A stretch of 64,000 bases of DNA from Peribacillus sp. Bi96 (GCF_918698115.1 NZ_CAKKLV010000002.1:1-64000); one strand, 5' to 3'. Shown: positions 26,021-35,145, counted from the stretch's first letter. Program-made: numbers and translations. The notes: generated from the sequence alone by a model not told the origin.

Positions 26021-26539
26021 ATGGATTTATTTGGAGTTCCATTTGAAACAGTCTATTTATATGGATTAATCATATTCGGAGGGCTAACTTTCTTATTTAT
26101 CTTGTTTAATGATATATTTTCTGGCCTGGAATTACCGGATATATTTAATCCAACGCTCATTTTTAGTTTTTTGACCGTATTTTTTGCCAGTGGTTTTTTG
26201 CTTGAATCACTTACAGGACTGAATAGTGGATGGAGTGCTGGCATTTCACTGCTTTTTTCATTTTCCATCGTCACCTTATTGAATGTATTTGTTTTGATTC
26301 CCATCTCATCAGCGGAAGAGAGTCTAACATTTCATGAAAATGACCTGAGAGGGAGGGTTGGCAGGGTCCTGACATCAATCCCTGTTGACGGATTTGGGGA
26401 AGTCCTGATTGAAAGTCTCAGTGGAAGCATCGCGAAAACTGCGGCCAGTTATAAAAATGAAGGAATTGTTTCGGATACAAAAGTCTTGATCATCGAAGTT
26501 AAAAATGGGGTTGTCTATGTATTGCCCCATCAGGATTAA
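26021..26539 (+). CDS. yuaF: NfeD-like membrane protein YuaF
   Basis: A 172-residue membrane protein of the NfeD family that partners flotillin. Three hydrophobic segments (about 9-31, 42-60 and 68-90) are followed by a soluble OB-fold domain (about 105-170): LRGRVGRVLTSIPVDGFGEVLIESLSGSIAKTAAS and VLIIEVKNGVVYVLP. The ATG at 26021 is chosen because AAAGGA (26007-26012) is well spaced; the ATG at 26012 overlaps that site. It lies 21 bp upstream of floT and behind the sigma-W type promoter, matching the B. subtilis cell-envelope-stress operon. Its role there is in membrane-domain organisation together with FloT. Confidence 0.9.
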   Translation: MDLFGVPFETVYLYGLIIFGGLTFLFILFNDIFSGLELPDIFNPTLIFSFLTVFFASGFLLESLTGLNSGWSAGISLLFSFSIVTLLNVFVLIPISSAEESLTFHENDLRGRVGRVLTSIPVDGFGEVLIESLSGSIAKTAASYKNEGIVSDTKVLIIEVKNGVVYVLPHQD

Positions 26540-26560
26540 AAAAAGGGTAGGAGGTAGTTT

Positions 26561-28093
26561 ATGTTTAATTTGATTTGGGTTGTCGTCGCCATTGTTGCAT
26601 TTTTACTTATCGCACTTATTGCTGTCTTTATTACAAAATATCGAACGGCCGGTCCTGATGAAGCATTGATTGTGACCGGAAGCTACTTAGGAAGCAAAAA
26701 TGTTCACATCGACGAATCAGGAAATAAAATCAAGATCGTTCGAGGTGGAGGGGCTTTCGTTCTGCCGGTGTTCCAGCAAGCAGAACCGTTGAGCTTGTTG
26801 TCAAGCAAACTTGAGGTCTCAACTCCCGAAGTATACACAGAACAGGGTGTTCCAGTCATGGCTGATGGCGTGTCAATTATCAAGATTGGCAGCTCGATCA
26901 CGGATATTGCCACAGCGGCTGAGCAATTTCTTGGCAAATCGAAAGATGACCGAGAACAGGAAGCCCGTGAAGTATTAGAAGGACATCTTCGCTCCATACT
27001 TGGTTCGATGACAGTAGAGGAAATTTATAAAAATCGCGAAAAGTTTTCCCAGGAAGTACAGAGGGTAGCCTCCCAGGATTTAGCTAAAATGGGGCTCATC
27101 ATCGTATCATTCACAATAAAAGATGTTCGTGACAAAAATGGATATCTTGAATCCCTTGGTAAGCCAAGAATTGCACAAGTCAAGAGAGATGCCGATATAG
27201 CTACCGCAGAAGCAGAGAAAGAAACGCGAATCAAGCGTGCCGAAGCGTCGAAGGAAGCACAGCAAGCCGAACTTGAGAGGGCAACAGAAATTGCCGAAGC
27301 TGAAAAAATAAACAAGCTGAAGGTAGCTGAGTTCAGACGTGAGCAAGATATTGCCAAAGCACGTGCTGACCAAGCATATGATCTTGAAACGGCCAGATCC
27401 AAGCAGGATGTAACGGAACAGGAAATGCAAATCAGGATCATCGAACGACAGAAGCAGATCGAGTTAGAGGAAAAAGAAATCCTCCGCCGTGAAAAGCAAT
27501 ATGATTCAGAAGTGAAGAAAAAGGCGGATGCCGACCGTTATGCGGTAGAGCAGGCTGCTTCCGCTAACAAGATGAAACAAATTACAGAAGCGGATGCCGA
27601 TAAGTATAAAATTGAAGCCATGGCGAAAGCAGAAGCGGAACGTGTTCGAATGGATGGTCTTGCTAAAGCGGACGCACAAAGGGCACAAGGTACCACTGAA
27701 GCCGAAATCATCCGGTTAAAAGGGGTAGCCGAGGCTGAAGCCAAGCAGAAGATTGCTGAAGCTTTTGAACAGTTCGGCCAAGCGGCCGTTATGGATATGA
27801 TTTTGAAAATGCTGCCGGAGTATGCTAAACAAGTGGCAAGCCCTCTTAGTAATATTGACAAAATTACTGTTGTGGACACGGGTGGAAGCGGTGCGAATGG
27901 CGGGGCTAATAAAGTGACCGGGTATGCAACGAATTTAATGGCGACACTGCAGGAATCATTAAAGGCTTCTTCGGGCATTGATGTTAAAGACTTGCTTGAG
28001 AATTTCTCAGGAAAGCGAAATATACCATTGTCCGCCATCAATCAAGAGAATGTTGAAGCAAATAAGAATTTGGCAGCAGGCAAGGAAGAGTAG
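26561..28093 (+). CDS. floT: Flotillin-like protein FloT
   Basis: Scaffold protein of functional membrane microdomains. 510 residues, the usual length. An N-terminal membrane hairpin (about 3-27) precedes the SPFH/band 7 domain (about 30-200). Next comes a long Glu/Ala/Lys coiled coil (about 210-395) with the repeated EA/AE heptads of flotillins (AEAEKETRIKRAEASKEAQQ and onward), then a C-terminal region (FGQAAVMDMILKMLPEYAKQ). GGAGG stands before the ATG. It is the second gene of the sigma-W operon. Codons corresponding to 26981-27614 recur almost unchanged at 51923-52556, and a tail similar to its last 17 codons occurs at 59822-59872. Confidence 0.96.
   Translation: MFNLIWVVVAIVAFLLIALIAVFITKYRTAGPDEALIVTGSYLGSKNVHIDESGNKIKIVRGGGAFVLPVFQQAEPLSLLSSKLEVSTPEVYTEQGVPVMADGVSIIKIGSSITDIATAAEQFLGKSKDDREQEAREVLEGHLRSILGSMTVEEIYKNREKFSQEVQRVASQDLAKMGLIIVSFTIKDVRDKNGYLESLGKPRIAQVKRDADIATAEAEKETRIKRAEASKEAQQAELERATEIAEAEKINKLKVAEFRREQDIAKARADQAYDLETARSKQDVTEQEMQIRIIERQKQIELEEKEILRREKQYDSEVKKKADADRYAVEQAASANKMKQITEADADKYKIEAMAKAEAERVRMDGLAKADAQRAQGTTEAEIIRLKGVAEAEAKQKIAEAFEQFGQAAVMDMILKMLPEYAKQVASPLSNIDKITVVDTGGSGANGGANKVTGYATNLMATLQESLKASSGIDVKDLLENFSGKRNIPLSAINQENVEANKNLAAGKEE
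26981..27614 (+). repeat. Long direct repeat, copy 1 (inside floT)
   Basis: This internal floT segment is repeated at 51923-52556 in the same orientation with only a handful of mismatches seen by eye. The distance between the copies is 24.9 kb. Confidence 0.9.
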
Positions 28094-28239
28094 CAGAGAA
28101 GATGTTAATAATACTGTTCATCACATGAAATTAAAGCTGTTGCATTAGAATAAGAAGTACTGCAAAAGACAAAAAAGAATGTAAATAACATAAATAATAT
28201 TGAAGAAATAGCCATTAAGAGCAATAGGGCCAAATCATA

Positions 28240-28280
28240 CAAGAAGAAGCAACAGATATACAATCTGTTGCTTCTTCTTG
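28240..28280. terminator. Strong bidirectional hairpin
   Basis: CAAGAAGAAGCAACAGAT pairs perfectly with ATCTGTTGCTTCTTCTTG around ATACA (18-bp stem). It lies between floT (plus) and the truncated minus-strand gene that ends at 28298, and can serve both. Confidence 0.75.
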
Positions 28281-28297
28281 TTGAAGTGCATGGACAT

Positions 28298-28455
28298 TTA
28301 TTCTGTGAACTCGATTGAATATTCATAGGTGTTGCCGTTTGGTATTGTAGCGAAACAGAAATCCTACTGCCGTATACAATGGGTCCTTTCCCATCTTCAA
28401 AGTCGATTCCCATACTCATTGAGGATGACGGATCAATACTAGCTACAACTCCAAA
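28298..28455 (-). pseudogene. Frameshifted 3' end of an unidentified gene
   Basis: Minus-strand reading gives SMSMGIDFEDGKGPIVYGSR followed by ISV, then, after a one-base shift, FATIPNGNTYEYSIEFTE and a stop at 28298. The stop is followed directly by the terminator at 28240-28280, as expected for a true gene end. The 5' part is missing. I do not recognise the family. Confidence 0.35.
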
Positions 28456-28544
28456 TCAGCTAAGTCCTCTGGTGGGTAAGTTTGGAGAAAGTTAACTATT
28501 ATTAAACTATACGAATATGTATCTAAAACAGTAAGCCCAATCCT

Positions 28545-29012
28545 TGGATTTGAGTCAATATTTTGGATACAAAAAAGTTAAATCTTAAGCTGTATTCCTA
28601 ATTAAATCTTCAATGGCTTGTGGGGTTTGATAGCCCAAGTTGCTGTGGATTCTTTTTCGGTTATACCAACCTTCAATAAATTGGAACATCGTTAATTTAG
28701 CTGTTTGATAGTCTAGATATTGTACGTGGTTGACTTCTTCCTTTTTTAATAGGGCATGAAAGGATTCAATACAGGCATTATCGTACGGGCAACCTTTCTG
28801 ACTAAAGGATCGCTTAATCTGATGATTTTGGATATGTTGAGTAAACTCACTACTTGTATATTGTGAGAAAAATCCGTATTAAGAACTAAGCCCTCCGAGG
28901 GCTTTTGGGAAAAGTGAGCGTTATTGAAAGCTTGTATAACCAGTTCTGTCGTCATTGATCGAGAAAATGAACACCCAACTATTTTCTTAGAATGAAGGTC
29001 CAATTTCCCTAT
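28545..29012 (-). mobile_element. IS3-family element remnant, 3' part of the transposase plus right end
   Basis: The minus strand carries an rve-type (DDE) transposase C-terminal half: LHSKKIVGCSFSRSMTTELV, FSQKPSEGL, then, with frameshifts, SQKGCPYDNACIESFHALLK, HVQYLDYQTAKL and the end of the IS. The terminal sequence TGGATTTGAGTCAATATTTT at 28545 recurs at 48180 and, inverted, at 59743-59762. The homologous but longer copy is at 59113-59762. Internal frameshifts and loss of the 5' half make it inactive. Confidence 0.85.
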
Positions 29013-29647
29013 TCTGTCCATGGTGAATGCAAAATACAATCACAGAAATTTTTATTTTTATATTCCGGTCTAAAATATTCAATAATATCTTCCTTCATAT
29101 TGCCAAAAGTAGTTTCTAGCTTATGCTTAAAGCCCTCATAAAACGCTGGAATAATGTCCTTCTTGAAATTGTTACGTGGGAAGGCTTTTATAATTTCTTC
29201 ACGCAAGTCGTCAGGGAATTGTTCAAAACCATCTCCCATCACATCTAAACCAACACCTGAAAAGAGTAGTGCCACTTCAGACTCTTTATGTTCTGCAACG
29301 CCAGGTGTCGTATGTAACGCAATAGCATCCCATACAAGACGAATCGACTCATCTGGAATTTGATACTGCTGTAAAAAACTTCTCGCTGCATTTGCTCCAT
29401 CTACTTCAAATCGTAAATCTGGACTACTGAATTTTTTTGTTAAGCCTAAATCATGGAATAATGCACTAACATATAGCAACTCTAAATCATAATTATGCTT
29501 CGTTTTTTTTCCGTTGACTGCACCAAATAAAAACACACGATTTGAATGATTCCACAACAAGTCGTCCCCATGCTCGCGTAAAATATCTGCTGCTTCTTTA
29601 GCCAATCGGGAATCTGGAATTTTAATACCTGCTACTTCTTGAGACAT
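29009..29647 (-). CDS. HD domain-containing protein (cyanamide hydratase-like)
   Basis: A 212-residue soluble metal-dependent hydrolase of the HD superfamily. The metal motif runs: His34 in LLWNHSNRVFLFG, the HD pair in SALFHDLGLT (His65/Asp66), then DGANAARSFL and IRLVWDAIALHTTPG with further His ligands. The arrangement and the IALHTTPGVAEHKESEVALLFSGVGLDVMG segment resemble the cyanamide-hydratase-like HD subgroup; the substrate is unproven. The last few residues (about ILHSPWTE) run into the IS3 remnant, so the natural C-terminus may have been replaced by the insertion. A LysR gene lies upstream on the same strand and may control it. Confidence 0.8.
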   Translation of the reverse strand: MSQEVAGIKIPDSRLAKEAADILREHGDDLLWNHSNRVFLFGAVNGKKTKHNYDLELLYVSALFHDLGLTKKFSSPDLRFEVDGANAARSFLQQYQIPDESIRLVWDAIALHTTPGVAEHKESEVALLFSGVGLDVMGDGFEQFPDDLREEIIKAFPRNNFKKDIIPAFYEGFKHKLETTFGNMKEDIIEYFRPEYKNKNFCDCILHSPWTE

Positions 29648-29763
29648 AATTGGAAATCCCCTTTACAATTTGATAGTTCTCATCCTCATGAACTTGTATT
29701 CATTGTAAAGAGGAATTTATCATTTATCTATTCCTTCATTTCTATGATAATAATAGATAAAAA

Positions 29764-30657
29764 CTATAATATAGAACGTTTCAAAGAAGTTATTTCATCT
29801 TTTTCTGTATGAAAACGTAGCCTTTCGATTTCACATAATAATAACTTAATATACTTACGTGCTGCATAATTGATAAAACAATTCTTTTTCATCACGAGAT
29901 AAACAGCTCTAGTCAAAGATGGTTTTTCAATACGTTGGAAAAATAAATCCTCAGTATCATAAAATTCATATAATGTACGCGAAACAAAACTGCGGCCAAC
30001 CCCATTTCGAACGAGCTTCAAGATAGATTCAATGCTAGACGTTTCGACAATAGGTTCTAACTGCCTGCCAACCTCAATACTCGTTTTATCAAGTATTTTT
30101 CTGCATTGATGGATATTTGGAAATAAAATAAGAGTACTGTCTAAAACATCGGAAAATGAAACCTTCTGATCTTCATTACTTTGATTACTAATCAGGTAAA
30201 ATTCTTCATTATACAACTTCGTTACCAGCAACATATCATTGCGATTGAATTCAAAACCAATACCAAAATCAGCTTGATTCTCTAAAACAGCCTTTTCCAC
30301 TTGATCCGTACTTTGAACAAACACTTTTATGTTCGGATATAATTGGTTAAATTTAATGCACAAAGTAGCTACCAAATCAGTTATTTCTCCTGGTAACACA
30401 GCAATTTTCAATTCCCCGATTTCTACTTTTGTAAGGGCTTTAATTTGAGAAGATATACTTTGTAAGGAATTTTGAATATTCAATGCTTCTTGTTGTACAA
30501 TTGCTCCCACCTTAGTAAGCTCTATCTTCTTACCAATACGGTTAAAAAGTGCATAGCCTACATCTTGTTCTAGCATTTTAATTTGATGGCTTAAAGTTGG
30601 TTGCGAAATACCTAATTTTTCAGCTGCTTTTGTAAAGTGTAGTTCTTTACTGACCAT
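29764..30657 (-). CDS. LysR family regulator with a displaced start codon
   Basis: LysR-type transcriptional regulator. Winged helix: ELHFTKAAEKLGISQPTLSHQIKMLEQDVG, then a linker helix and a substrate-binding domain (about 85-290). The first Met in frame gives 297 residues but cuts off the start of the DNA-binding domain. Ten codons directly upstream in the same frame read IELRHLEYFL, the normal LysR N-terminus, bounded by a TGA. The codon at the expected start (30685-30687) is ATC, ten bases from AAAGGA. Either ATC is used as a rare start or the ATG was lost by mutation and the protein is now truncated. It probably regulates the HD-domain gene downstream. Confidence 0.8.
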   Translation of the reverse strand: MVSKELHFTKAAEKLGISQPTLSHQIKMLEQDVGYALFNRIGKKIELTKVGAIVQQEALNIQNSLQSISSQIKALTKVEIGELKIAVLPGEITDLVATLCIKFNQLYPNIKVFVQSTDQVEKAVLENQADFGIGFEFNRNDMLLVTKLYNEEFYLISNQSNEDQKVSFSDVLDSTLILFPNIHQCRKILDKTSIEVGRQLEPIVETSSIESILKLVRNGVGRSFVSRTLYEFYDTEDLFFQRIEKPSLTRAVYLVMKKNCFINYAARKYIKLLLCEIERLRFHTEKDEITSLKRSIL

Positions 30658-30964
30658 TAAAAAATATTCTAAATGTCTTAGTTCGATACTATTTCAATCC
30701 TTTCTAATGAAAATAATTATTTGCTATCTGTATGCTTCCAATAAAATAATCTAGTTATTAAGTTACTTTATTTGATGGAATTATTCCACATTTTGACCTG
30801 ATTGCTGGATAAAAAAAACACCATTAGCAATCTGTTATTTTGGTTCATAAATAAGTTTCTAATTTTTCTGAACACACTTATTTTTGATTTGAAAGCAAAA
30901 ATAAGTGCAAAATAACTCCTAAAGTGACAGCCTTAAAAGACAGCTCGGTTCTTGAAGCTATTGC

Positions 30965-31367
30965 ACGCGTTCGTCATAAGATTTGCCGGATATTCTGGTT
31001 GACTTTTTTCTATAGGGTCATATTATAACTGTATTCGGGGTAGAACGTTCTACCCGCCGGACTTAATCCGTCAGCTAAACTGTTCATCCCCTACTTGTAT
31101 AAACATGTTTCAGGCCTAGTTGGGACAACGATCCCGTTTAACAAGCGGACCTATGACATTACAAGGAGCCATTAGGGGATACCGGCTATTTTAATATTTT
31201 AGGCGGAGATAGAGTATGAATTTATTCATTGGTCTGGATTTTTAAAACGGGAAAGTCAGGTCCAAGCATATTTAGATAAAGGAAAACCATATCGTAAGAG
31301 CTTTAGTATCAAACACTCTGAAGGTTTAGATAGTTTATTAGAGTTCTTTCATGAAGTAGAGAGGTAA
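30965..31367 (+). mobile_element. IS110-family left-end remnant with 5' part of the transposase
   Basis: From the ATG at 31216 the transposase begins MNLFIGLDF. A frameshift follows, then SQVQAYLDKGKPYRKSFSIK and HSEGLDSLLEFFHEVE before a stop, as in IS110 N-termini where the first catalytic Asp is in GLD. The 250 bp upstream is non-coding, rich in short inverted pairs (GTAGAACGTTCTAC, GTTGGGACAACGATCCCG) and is the type of left-end DNA that encodes the bridge RNA in IS110 elements. The catalytic C-terminal half is absent. The 260 bp before it (30700-30964) shows nothing recognisable. Confidence 0.65.
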
Positions 31368-31426
31368 GCTGGTGGTCATCAACCTTCGGCTTCATTCCTT
31401 TCGAAATATTTTTTTATTATACCTAA

Positions 31427-31460
31427 TAAAAAACAAGTCTGATGTCATCAGACTTGTTTT
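31427..31460. terminator. Bidirectional terminator
   Basis: AAAAACAAGTCTGATG and CATCAGACTTGTTTTT form a long stem with A/T tails on both sides. It lies between the IS110 remnant and the minus-strand broken gene at 31549. Confidence 0.8.
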
Positions 31461-31548
31461 TAAGTTACTTTGCTTGTAAAACTTGTTGTGTATGTGATTA
31501 CTTAACAGTGAAGAGTGGATCAACTTGGTATTAGAATATAGTAATAGC

Positions 31549-31834
31549 TTATTTTGTTGTTGAAGTTGTTAGTACTGCTAATATCATTATATTTTCAGTT
31601 TCATATTTTGTTCCATTAAAAGGCAAACGAATTATAAACTCATAATTGTCCCCATCCATAGGATGGAATTTATATTCAAGTTTACTTCACCACTTGATTT
31701 ATAAGTGTAAGTAGAGCTTTAGTATTTTCGGAACAAAGAATACGATCAAGATCGGCAGATGTCTTAGGAGTGTTCTCTTGCTTTGCAACTTCAAATATAT
31801 CTGTTGTTTGAAAAATTGTAATCTCCGTTGACAT
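31549..31834 (-). pseudogene. Small frameshifted gene of unknown function
   Basis: The minus strand starts MSTEITIFQTTDIFEVAKQE at 31834, reaches a stop after about 50 codons, then continues in another frame as EYKFHPMDGDNYEFIIRLPF and beyond, to a stop at 31549-31551. The two pieces together would be about 95 residues. The family is not recognised. The terminator at 31427-31460 follows. Confidence 0.35.
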
Positions 31835-31955
31835 GTTAAATTATTAATAATTGTTCCTTTTTAGATGTCAGTTTACATTATAAAATATTTCATAAAATAC
31901 TTAAAATTTGAGATAGCCGCAAATTACAAAGGCTTTATCAAGGAGGAGCTAAATC

Positions 31956-32567
31956 ATGTATATACCTAACCATTTTCAACTCAAGGATGAAGAAAAAATT
32001 TATGATTTTATCGAAAAGTACAGCTTTGCCACTTTATTTTCTCAACACAATGGAGAACCATACGCTACCCATCTTCCACTCAAATTAAATAAAGGTGAAA
32101 GTGCTTTATATGGTCATTTTGCCCGCCCAAACGAACAATGGAAGGAAATAGAATACCAATAAGTTCTTGCGGTTTTCCAAGGTCCTCACTGTTATATATC
32201 TCCGTCTTGGTATGAAACAACGAAGGCAGTTCCTACTTGGAATTATGTGTCTATCCATGTATATGGAAAGATGGAGATTGTCGAAGATCAAAAAGTCATA
32301 TTCGATTCTCTAAATGATCTGGTAAACAAATATGAAAGTCCAGATAGCCCATACAATTTAAAGGATGTAGATTCCAGATTTATCGAAGGAATGAGTAAAG
32401 GGATTGTAGCATTTAAAATAAAAATCACAAAAATTGAAGCGAAATCTAAATTAAGTCAAAATCACCCTGTGGAACGTCAAGAATTAATTATTAAGCATCT
32501 AGAAAACACTTCTCAACAAGATAATATACAAGTAGCATCTCTTATGAAGAAAAATTTACAAAAATAA
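31956..32567 (+). pseudogene. PaiB-family protein with an internal stop
   Basis: FMN-binding, PaiB-type negative regulator family. The frame MYIPNHFQLKDEEKIYDFIE...HFARPNEQWKEIEYQ is interrupted by TAA at 32160-32162 and continues in the same frame with [33 protein letters not shown] and [20 protein letters not shown] to 32567. One nonsense codon breaks a gene of otherwise normal length (about 203 codons). AAGGAGG precedes the ATG. An intact paralogue is at 34522-35145, so loss of this copy may be tolerated. Confidence 0.88.
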
Positions 32568-32618
32568 AAGTTATTCGACTTTGTCTTGTTCAACTAATGT
32601 GGTAGATTTGTTAAATAA

Positions 32619-32652
32619 TTAAGCCTAATTTTAGATGGAAATTAGGCTTTAA
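32619..32652 (+). terminator. Terminator after the broken paiB copy
   Basis: TTAAGCCTAATTT and AAATTAGGCTTTAA form a 12-13 bp stem with a seven-base loop. Confidence 0.65.
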
Positions 32653-32672
32653 ATTATCCTTCAATTTATTTA

Positions 32673-32965
32673 TTAAGAAACAAGTTTTAGACCTCCAGTT
32701 GCACTTAATGCCATCCTAATAAAAACTAGCTCTTCCAATCTTTAGAATCTCCGTATAAAATCATTCCAAATATTGCTCCACCTGACGCACCAATTCCCGT
32801 CCATATTCCATAAGCTGTCCCCGTAGAAGTGTTTCCATTGCATAGGATAAAAATGTAAATCTTGCTCCAAATCCAATAACTAATAAGGCTAGAGATTTTT
32901 AAGGTCCCTATGAAGAATATTTTTGCAACACCAAACAACTCAAATAAAACAGGATAAAACACCTA
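32673..32965 (-). pseudogene. Small multidrug resistance (SMR) efflux protein, broken
   Basis: The minus strand shows pieces of an SMR membrane protein in different frames: VLFELFGVAKIFFIGTLKIS near the N-terminus, GTAYGIWTGIGASGGAIFGM (the conserved SMR third helix region), then, after a shift, ELVFIRMALSATGGLKLVS and a stop at 32673. At least two frameshifts occur. The full gene would be about 105 codons, the family's normal size. It sits between the two PaiB genes, head-on to the first. Confidence 0.7.
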
Positions 32966-32993
32966 CAATTCGTTTGTTCAAAAAATTGTGGAG

Positions 32994-34379
32994 TTATTCT
33001 TTTAACCATGCCTTCTTTAAGAGTTTCACACCCACATCAATTTCATTTGAAGAAAGATTACTGAAACCTAGTTTAACCATTGGTCCGTCGGTGTTATTTT
33101 TAATGAAGTAGAGGGACGTAGGATACACCGTAACACCATGAAAGGAAGCTTGTTGAATTAACCATTCTTCTGAATGCTTCAGATGTACTTTGACTAATAC
33201 GTACAGACCAGATTGTTCACCAATAATGGATATATTTTGAGCGAATTGCTCTTGTAATGCGGATACTAAGTGCTGCATTTTTCTTTTATAAACAAGGCGC
33301 ATTCGTTTTATATGTCGACTCCATTCTCCCTCTTCCATTAGTTTGGCCATTGTAAGCTGGCTAAGAAGGGAGGTAGTAGCTTCAAAATGAAGAAACTGAT
33401 TTTTAAAACGATTTAATAATGGCTGTGGCAAGACCATATAACTTAAACGAATTCCTGGAAGAAAGGACTTCGAGAAATTCCCTAAATAAATGACTCTTGC
33501 TGAATCAATGGAGGCAAGAGCAGGAAATGGTTTTTGTGTATAGCGAAATTCACTATCATAATCGTCTTCTATAATATATCCACGCATCTTGTTAACCCAA
33601 TGAATAAGCATTTGCCGTTGTTGAATAGACATGCTTACTCCAATTGGACTTTGATGGGAAGGGGTTACATAGATTAATCGTGATTTCATTTGTTCTAATT
33701 GTGCAAGCTCAGCACCTGTTTCATAAACAGGCAAAGTTTCAAACATAAAACGATGGAATTGAAAGGCTTCCCTAGCACCGTCGTAACCAGGGTCTTCAAC
33801 TATAATACTCTGGAATTCATCCTTCAGTATATGTCCAAGGTATACAAGCATTTGTTGGGTACTGCTTCCGATAATAATTGCATTTGCATTTGTTTTCACT
33901 CCGCGTGATTGAAATAAATATGTGGAGATTTGTTCGCGCAGGCATTCTTCCCCAAATGGTTCTCCGTATCGAAAGCTATCCTGTAATGTTAATACTTGAT
34001 TAGCAATTCTCCTCCAAATTTTTAGTGGGAAATGTGCTTGATCAACGGCATCTGCCCTGAAATTAACTACCGGAGGTTTCTTGGACTCAGTCTGCTTTTT
34101 ATTATAAGAGGTTAATGGCTCCTGAAATATTAGCGGTTCTAACTCATTTGCAAAATAACCTTTTCTGCCCTCTCCACGAATATACCCTTCAGCAACAAGT
34201 TGTTCATATGCCAGTAAAGTTGTATTACGGCTTACATGTAAGGAATCTGCAAGTTGACGAATGGAGGGTAATTGCTCATTCGCCAAAATGTCTCCTTGTT
34301 CAATATATGATTTAAATTTCTCGTAGATTTGTTTGTATTTTGGGGAGTTATCATTAAAAGTAAAAATGGTATTATTCAT
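32994..34379 (-). CDS. MocR/PdxR-type regulator (GntR helix-turn-helix fused to aminotransferase domain)
   Basis: A 461-residue PLP-dependent regulator. Residues about 1-75 are a GntR winged helix (KYKQIYEKFKSYIEQGDILANEQLPSIRQLADSLHVSRNTTLLAYE). From about 100 onward is a class I aminotransferase fold with IIIGSSTQQMLVYLG, VEDPGYDGAREAF, TPSHQSPIGVSMS, EDDYDSEFRY and the PLP-lysine motif LGNFSKSFLPGIRLSYMV. The start at 34379 is six bases after AGAGGGA; upstream in-frame ATGs overlap that site. It is transcribed divergently from the intact PaiB gene, and MocR regulators usually control their divergent neighbour, so PaiB (and perhaps LysE) is the likely target. Confidence 0.92.
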   Translation of the reverse strand: MNNTIFTFNDNSPKYKQIYEKFKSYIEQGDILANEQLPSIRQLADSLHVSRNTTLLAYEQLVAEGYIRGEGRKGYFANELEPLIFQEPLTSYNKKQTESKKPPVVNFRADAVDQAHFPLKIWRRIANQVLTLQDSFRYGEPFGEECLREQISTYLFQSRGVKTNANAIIIGSSTQQMLVYLGHILKDEFQSIIVEDPGYDGAREAFQFHRFMFETLPVYETGAELAQLEQMKSRLIYVTPSHQSPIGVSMSIQQRQMLIHWVNKMRGYIIEDDYDSEFRYTQKPFPALASIDSARVIYLGNFSKSFLPGIRLSYMVLPQPLLNRFKNQFLHFEATTSLLSQLTMAKLMEEGEWSRHIKRMRLVYKRKMQHLVSALQEQFAQNISIIGEQSGLYVLVKVHLKHSEEWLIQQASFHGVTVYPTSLYFIKNNTDGPMVKLGFSNLSSNEIDVGVKLLKKAWLKE

Positions 34380-34413
34380 TTGCATTCCCTCTGACATGTA
34401 TATTTTTTTATTA

Positions 34414-34444
34414 TTGTACCTTTTTTCATGTCAATTTGTATAAT
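34414..34444 (+). promoter_or_regulatory. Candidate promoter of the PaiB gene
   Basis: TTGTAC (34414-34419) and a consensus TATAAT (34439-34444) with a long 19-bp spacer lie between the divergent MocR and PaiB genes. The suboptimal spacing is compatible with an activator such as the MocR protein. Confidence 0.4.
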
Positions 34445-34521
34445 ATTATTTTTCTATCGGATATTTATTTTTAATGCTTATATTTTTAAAAACTCAAATA
34501 CAAGTTGAAAGGATGATTATT

Positions 34522-35145
34522 GTGTACATACCTAAGCAATATCGTATGAAAAATGAAGAAGCAGTTCAAATGATGAAGTCTAACCCATTTGCCTTAATGA
34601 TTACTGTTGATGAACATCGTCCCTTGGCTACGCATATTCCTTTGGAAATTCGGGAAGATGAAGGGAAAATCTATGCGACTGGGCACATTGCATACGGAAA
34701 CATGCAGAAAAAAACTTTAGACAATAATAGCGATGTGTTACTCATTTTTCAAGGGCCGCACGCTTACATTTCATCAAGTTGGTATCAGTGCGAAGAGGTT
34801 CCTACATGGGACTATCTAGCCGTACATGCGTATGGATCAGTACGTGTAATCACTGAAGACGAGCTGAAATCCTCTTTGGATACTATGCTTAAACACTATG
34901 AGTCTCACCGAGAAAATGGTCGAACCTGGGAAACGTTTGATCCAGAGTTGCTTAAGAGTGAAATGAAAGGAATAGTGGGTTTTGAAATTGAAATCACATC
35001 TATTCAAGCTGCAGCCAAAATGAGTCAGAATCGTAATAACACCGATTACAAAGCGATTATTACAGAGCTTGAAAAATCAAATGAACCTAGGGAATTTCAG
35101 GTTGCTCAATGGATGCGTGAGCAACGGAAAGGGTTAATTAAATGA
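34522..35145 (+). CDS. PaiB-family FMN-binding protein
   Basis: A 207-residue member of the FMN-binding split-barrel PaiB family (transcriptional negative regulator of sporulation and degradative enzymes in B. subtilis; often a flavin-binding detoxification partner). Motifs: MYIPKQYRMKNEEAV at the start, PFALMITV, PLATHIPLEI, GHIAYGNMQ, IFQGPHAYISSSWYQ, VPTWDYLAVHAYG and GIVGFEIEITSIQAAAKMSQNR. The GTG at 34522 is chosen because GAAAGGA lies eight bases upstream and the resulting N-terminus aligns with the broken paralogue at 31956. It is divergent from the MocR gene. Nothing recognisable lies in 35146-35413 except a ribosome-binding-site remnant. Confidence 0.9.
   Translation: MYIPKQYRMKNEEAVQMMKSNPFALMITVDEHRPLATHIPLEIREDEGKIYATGHIAYGNMQKKTLDNNSDVLLIFQGPHAYISSSWYQCEEVPTWDYLAVHAYGSVRVITEDELKSSLDTMLKHYESHRENGRTWETFDPELLKSEMKGIVGFEIEITSIQAAAKMSQNRNNTDYKAIITELEKSNEPREFQVAQWMREQRKGLIK

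Noticed and set aside
27025-27441. Minus-strand 138-codon frame inside floT (and its copy at 51966-52382)
   Set aside because: Antisense shadow of the Glu/Ala/Lys coiled coil; composition mirrors the real frame.
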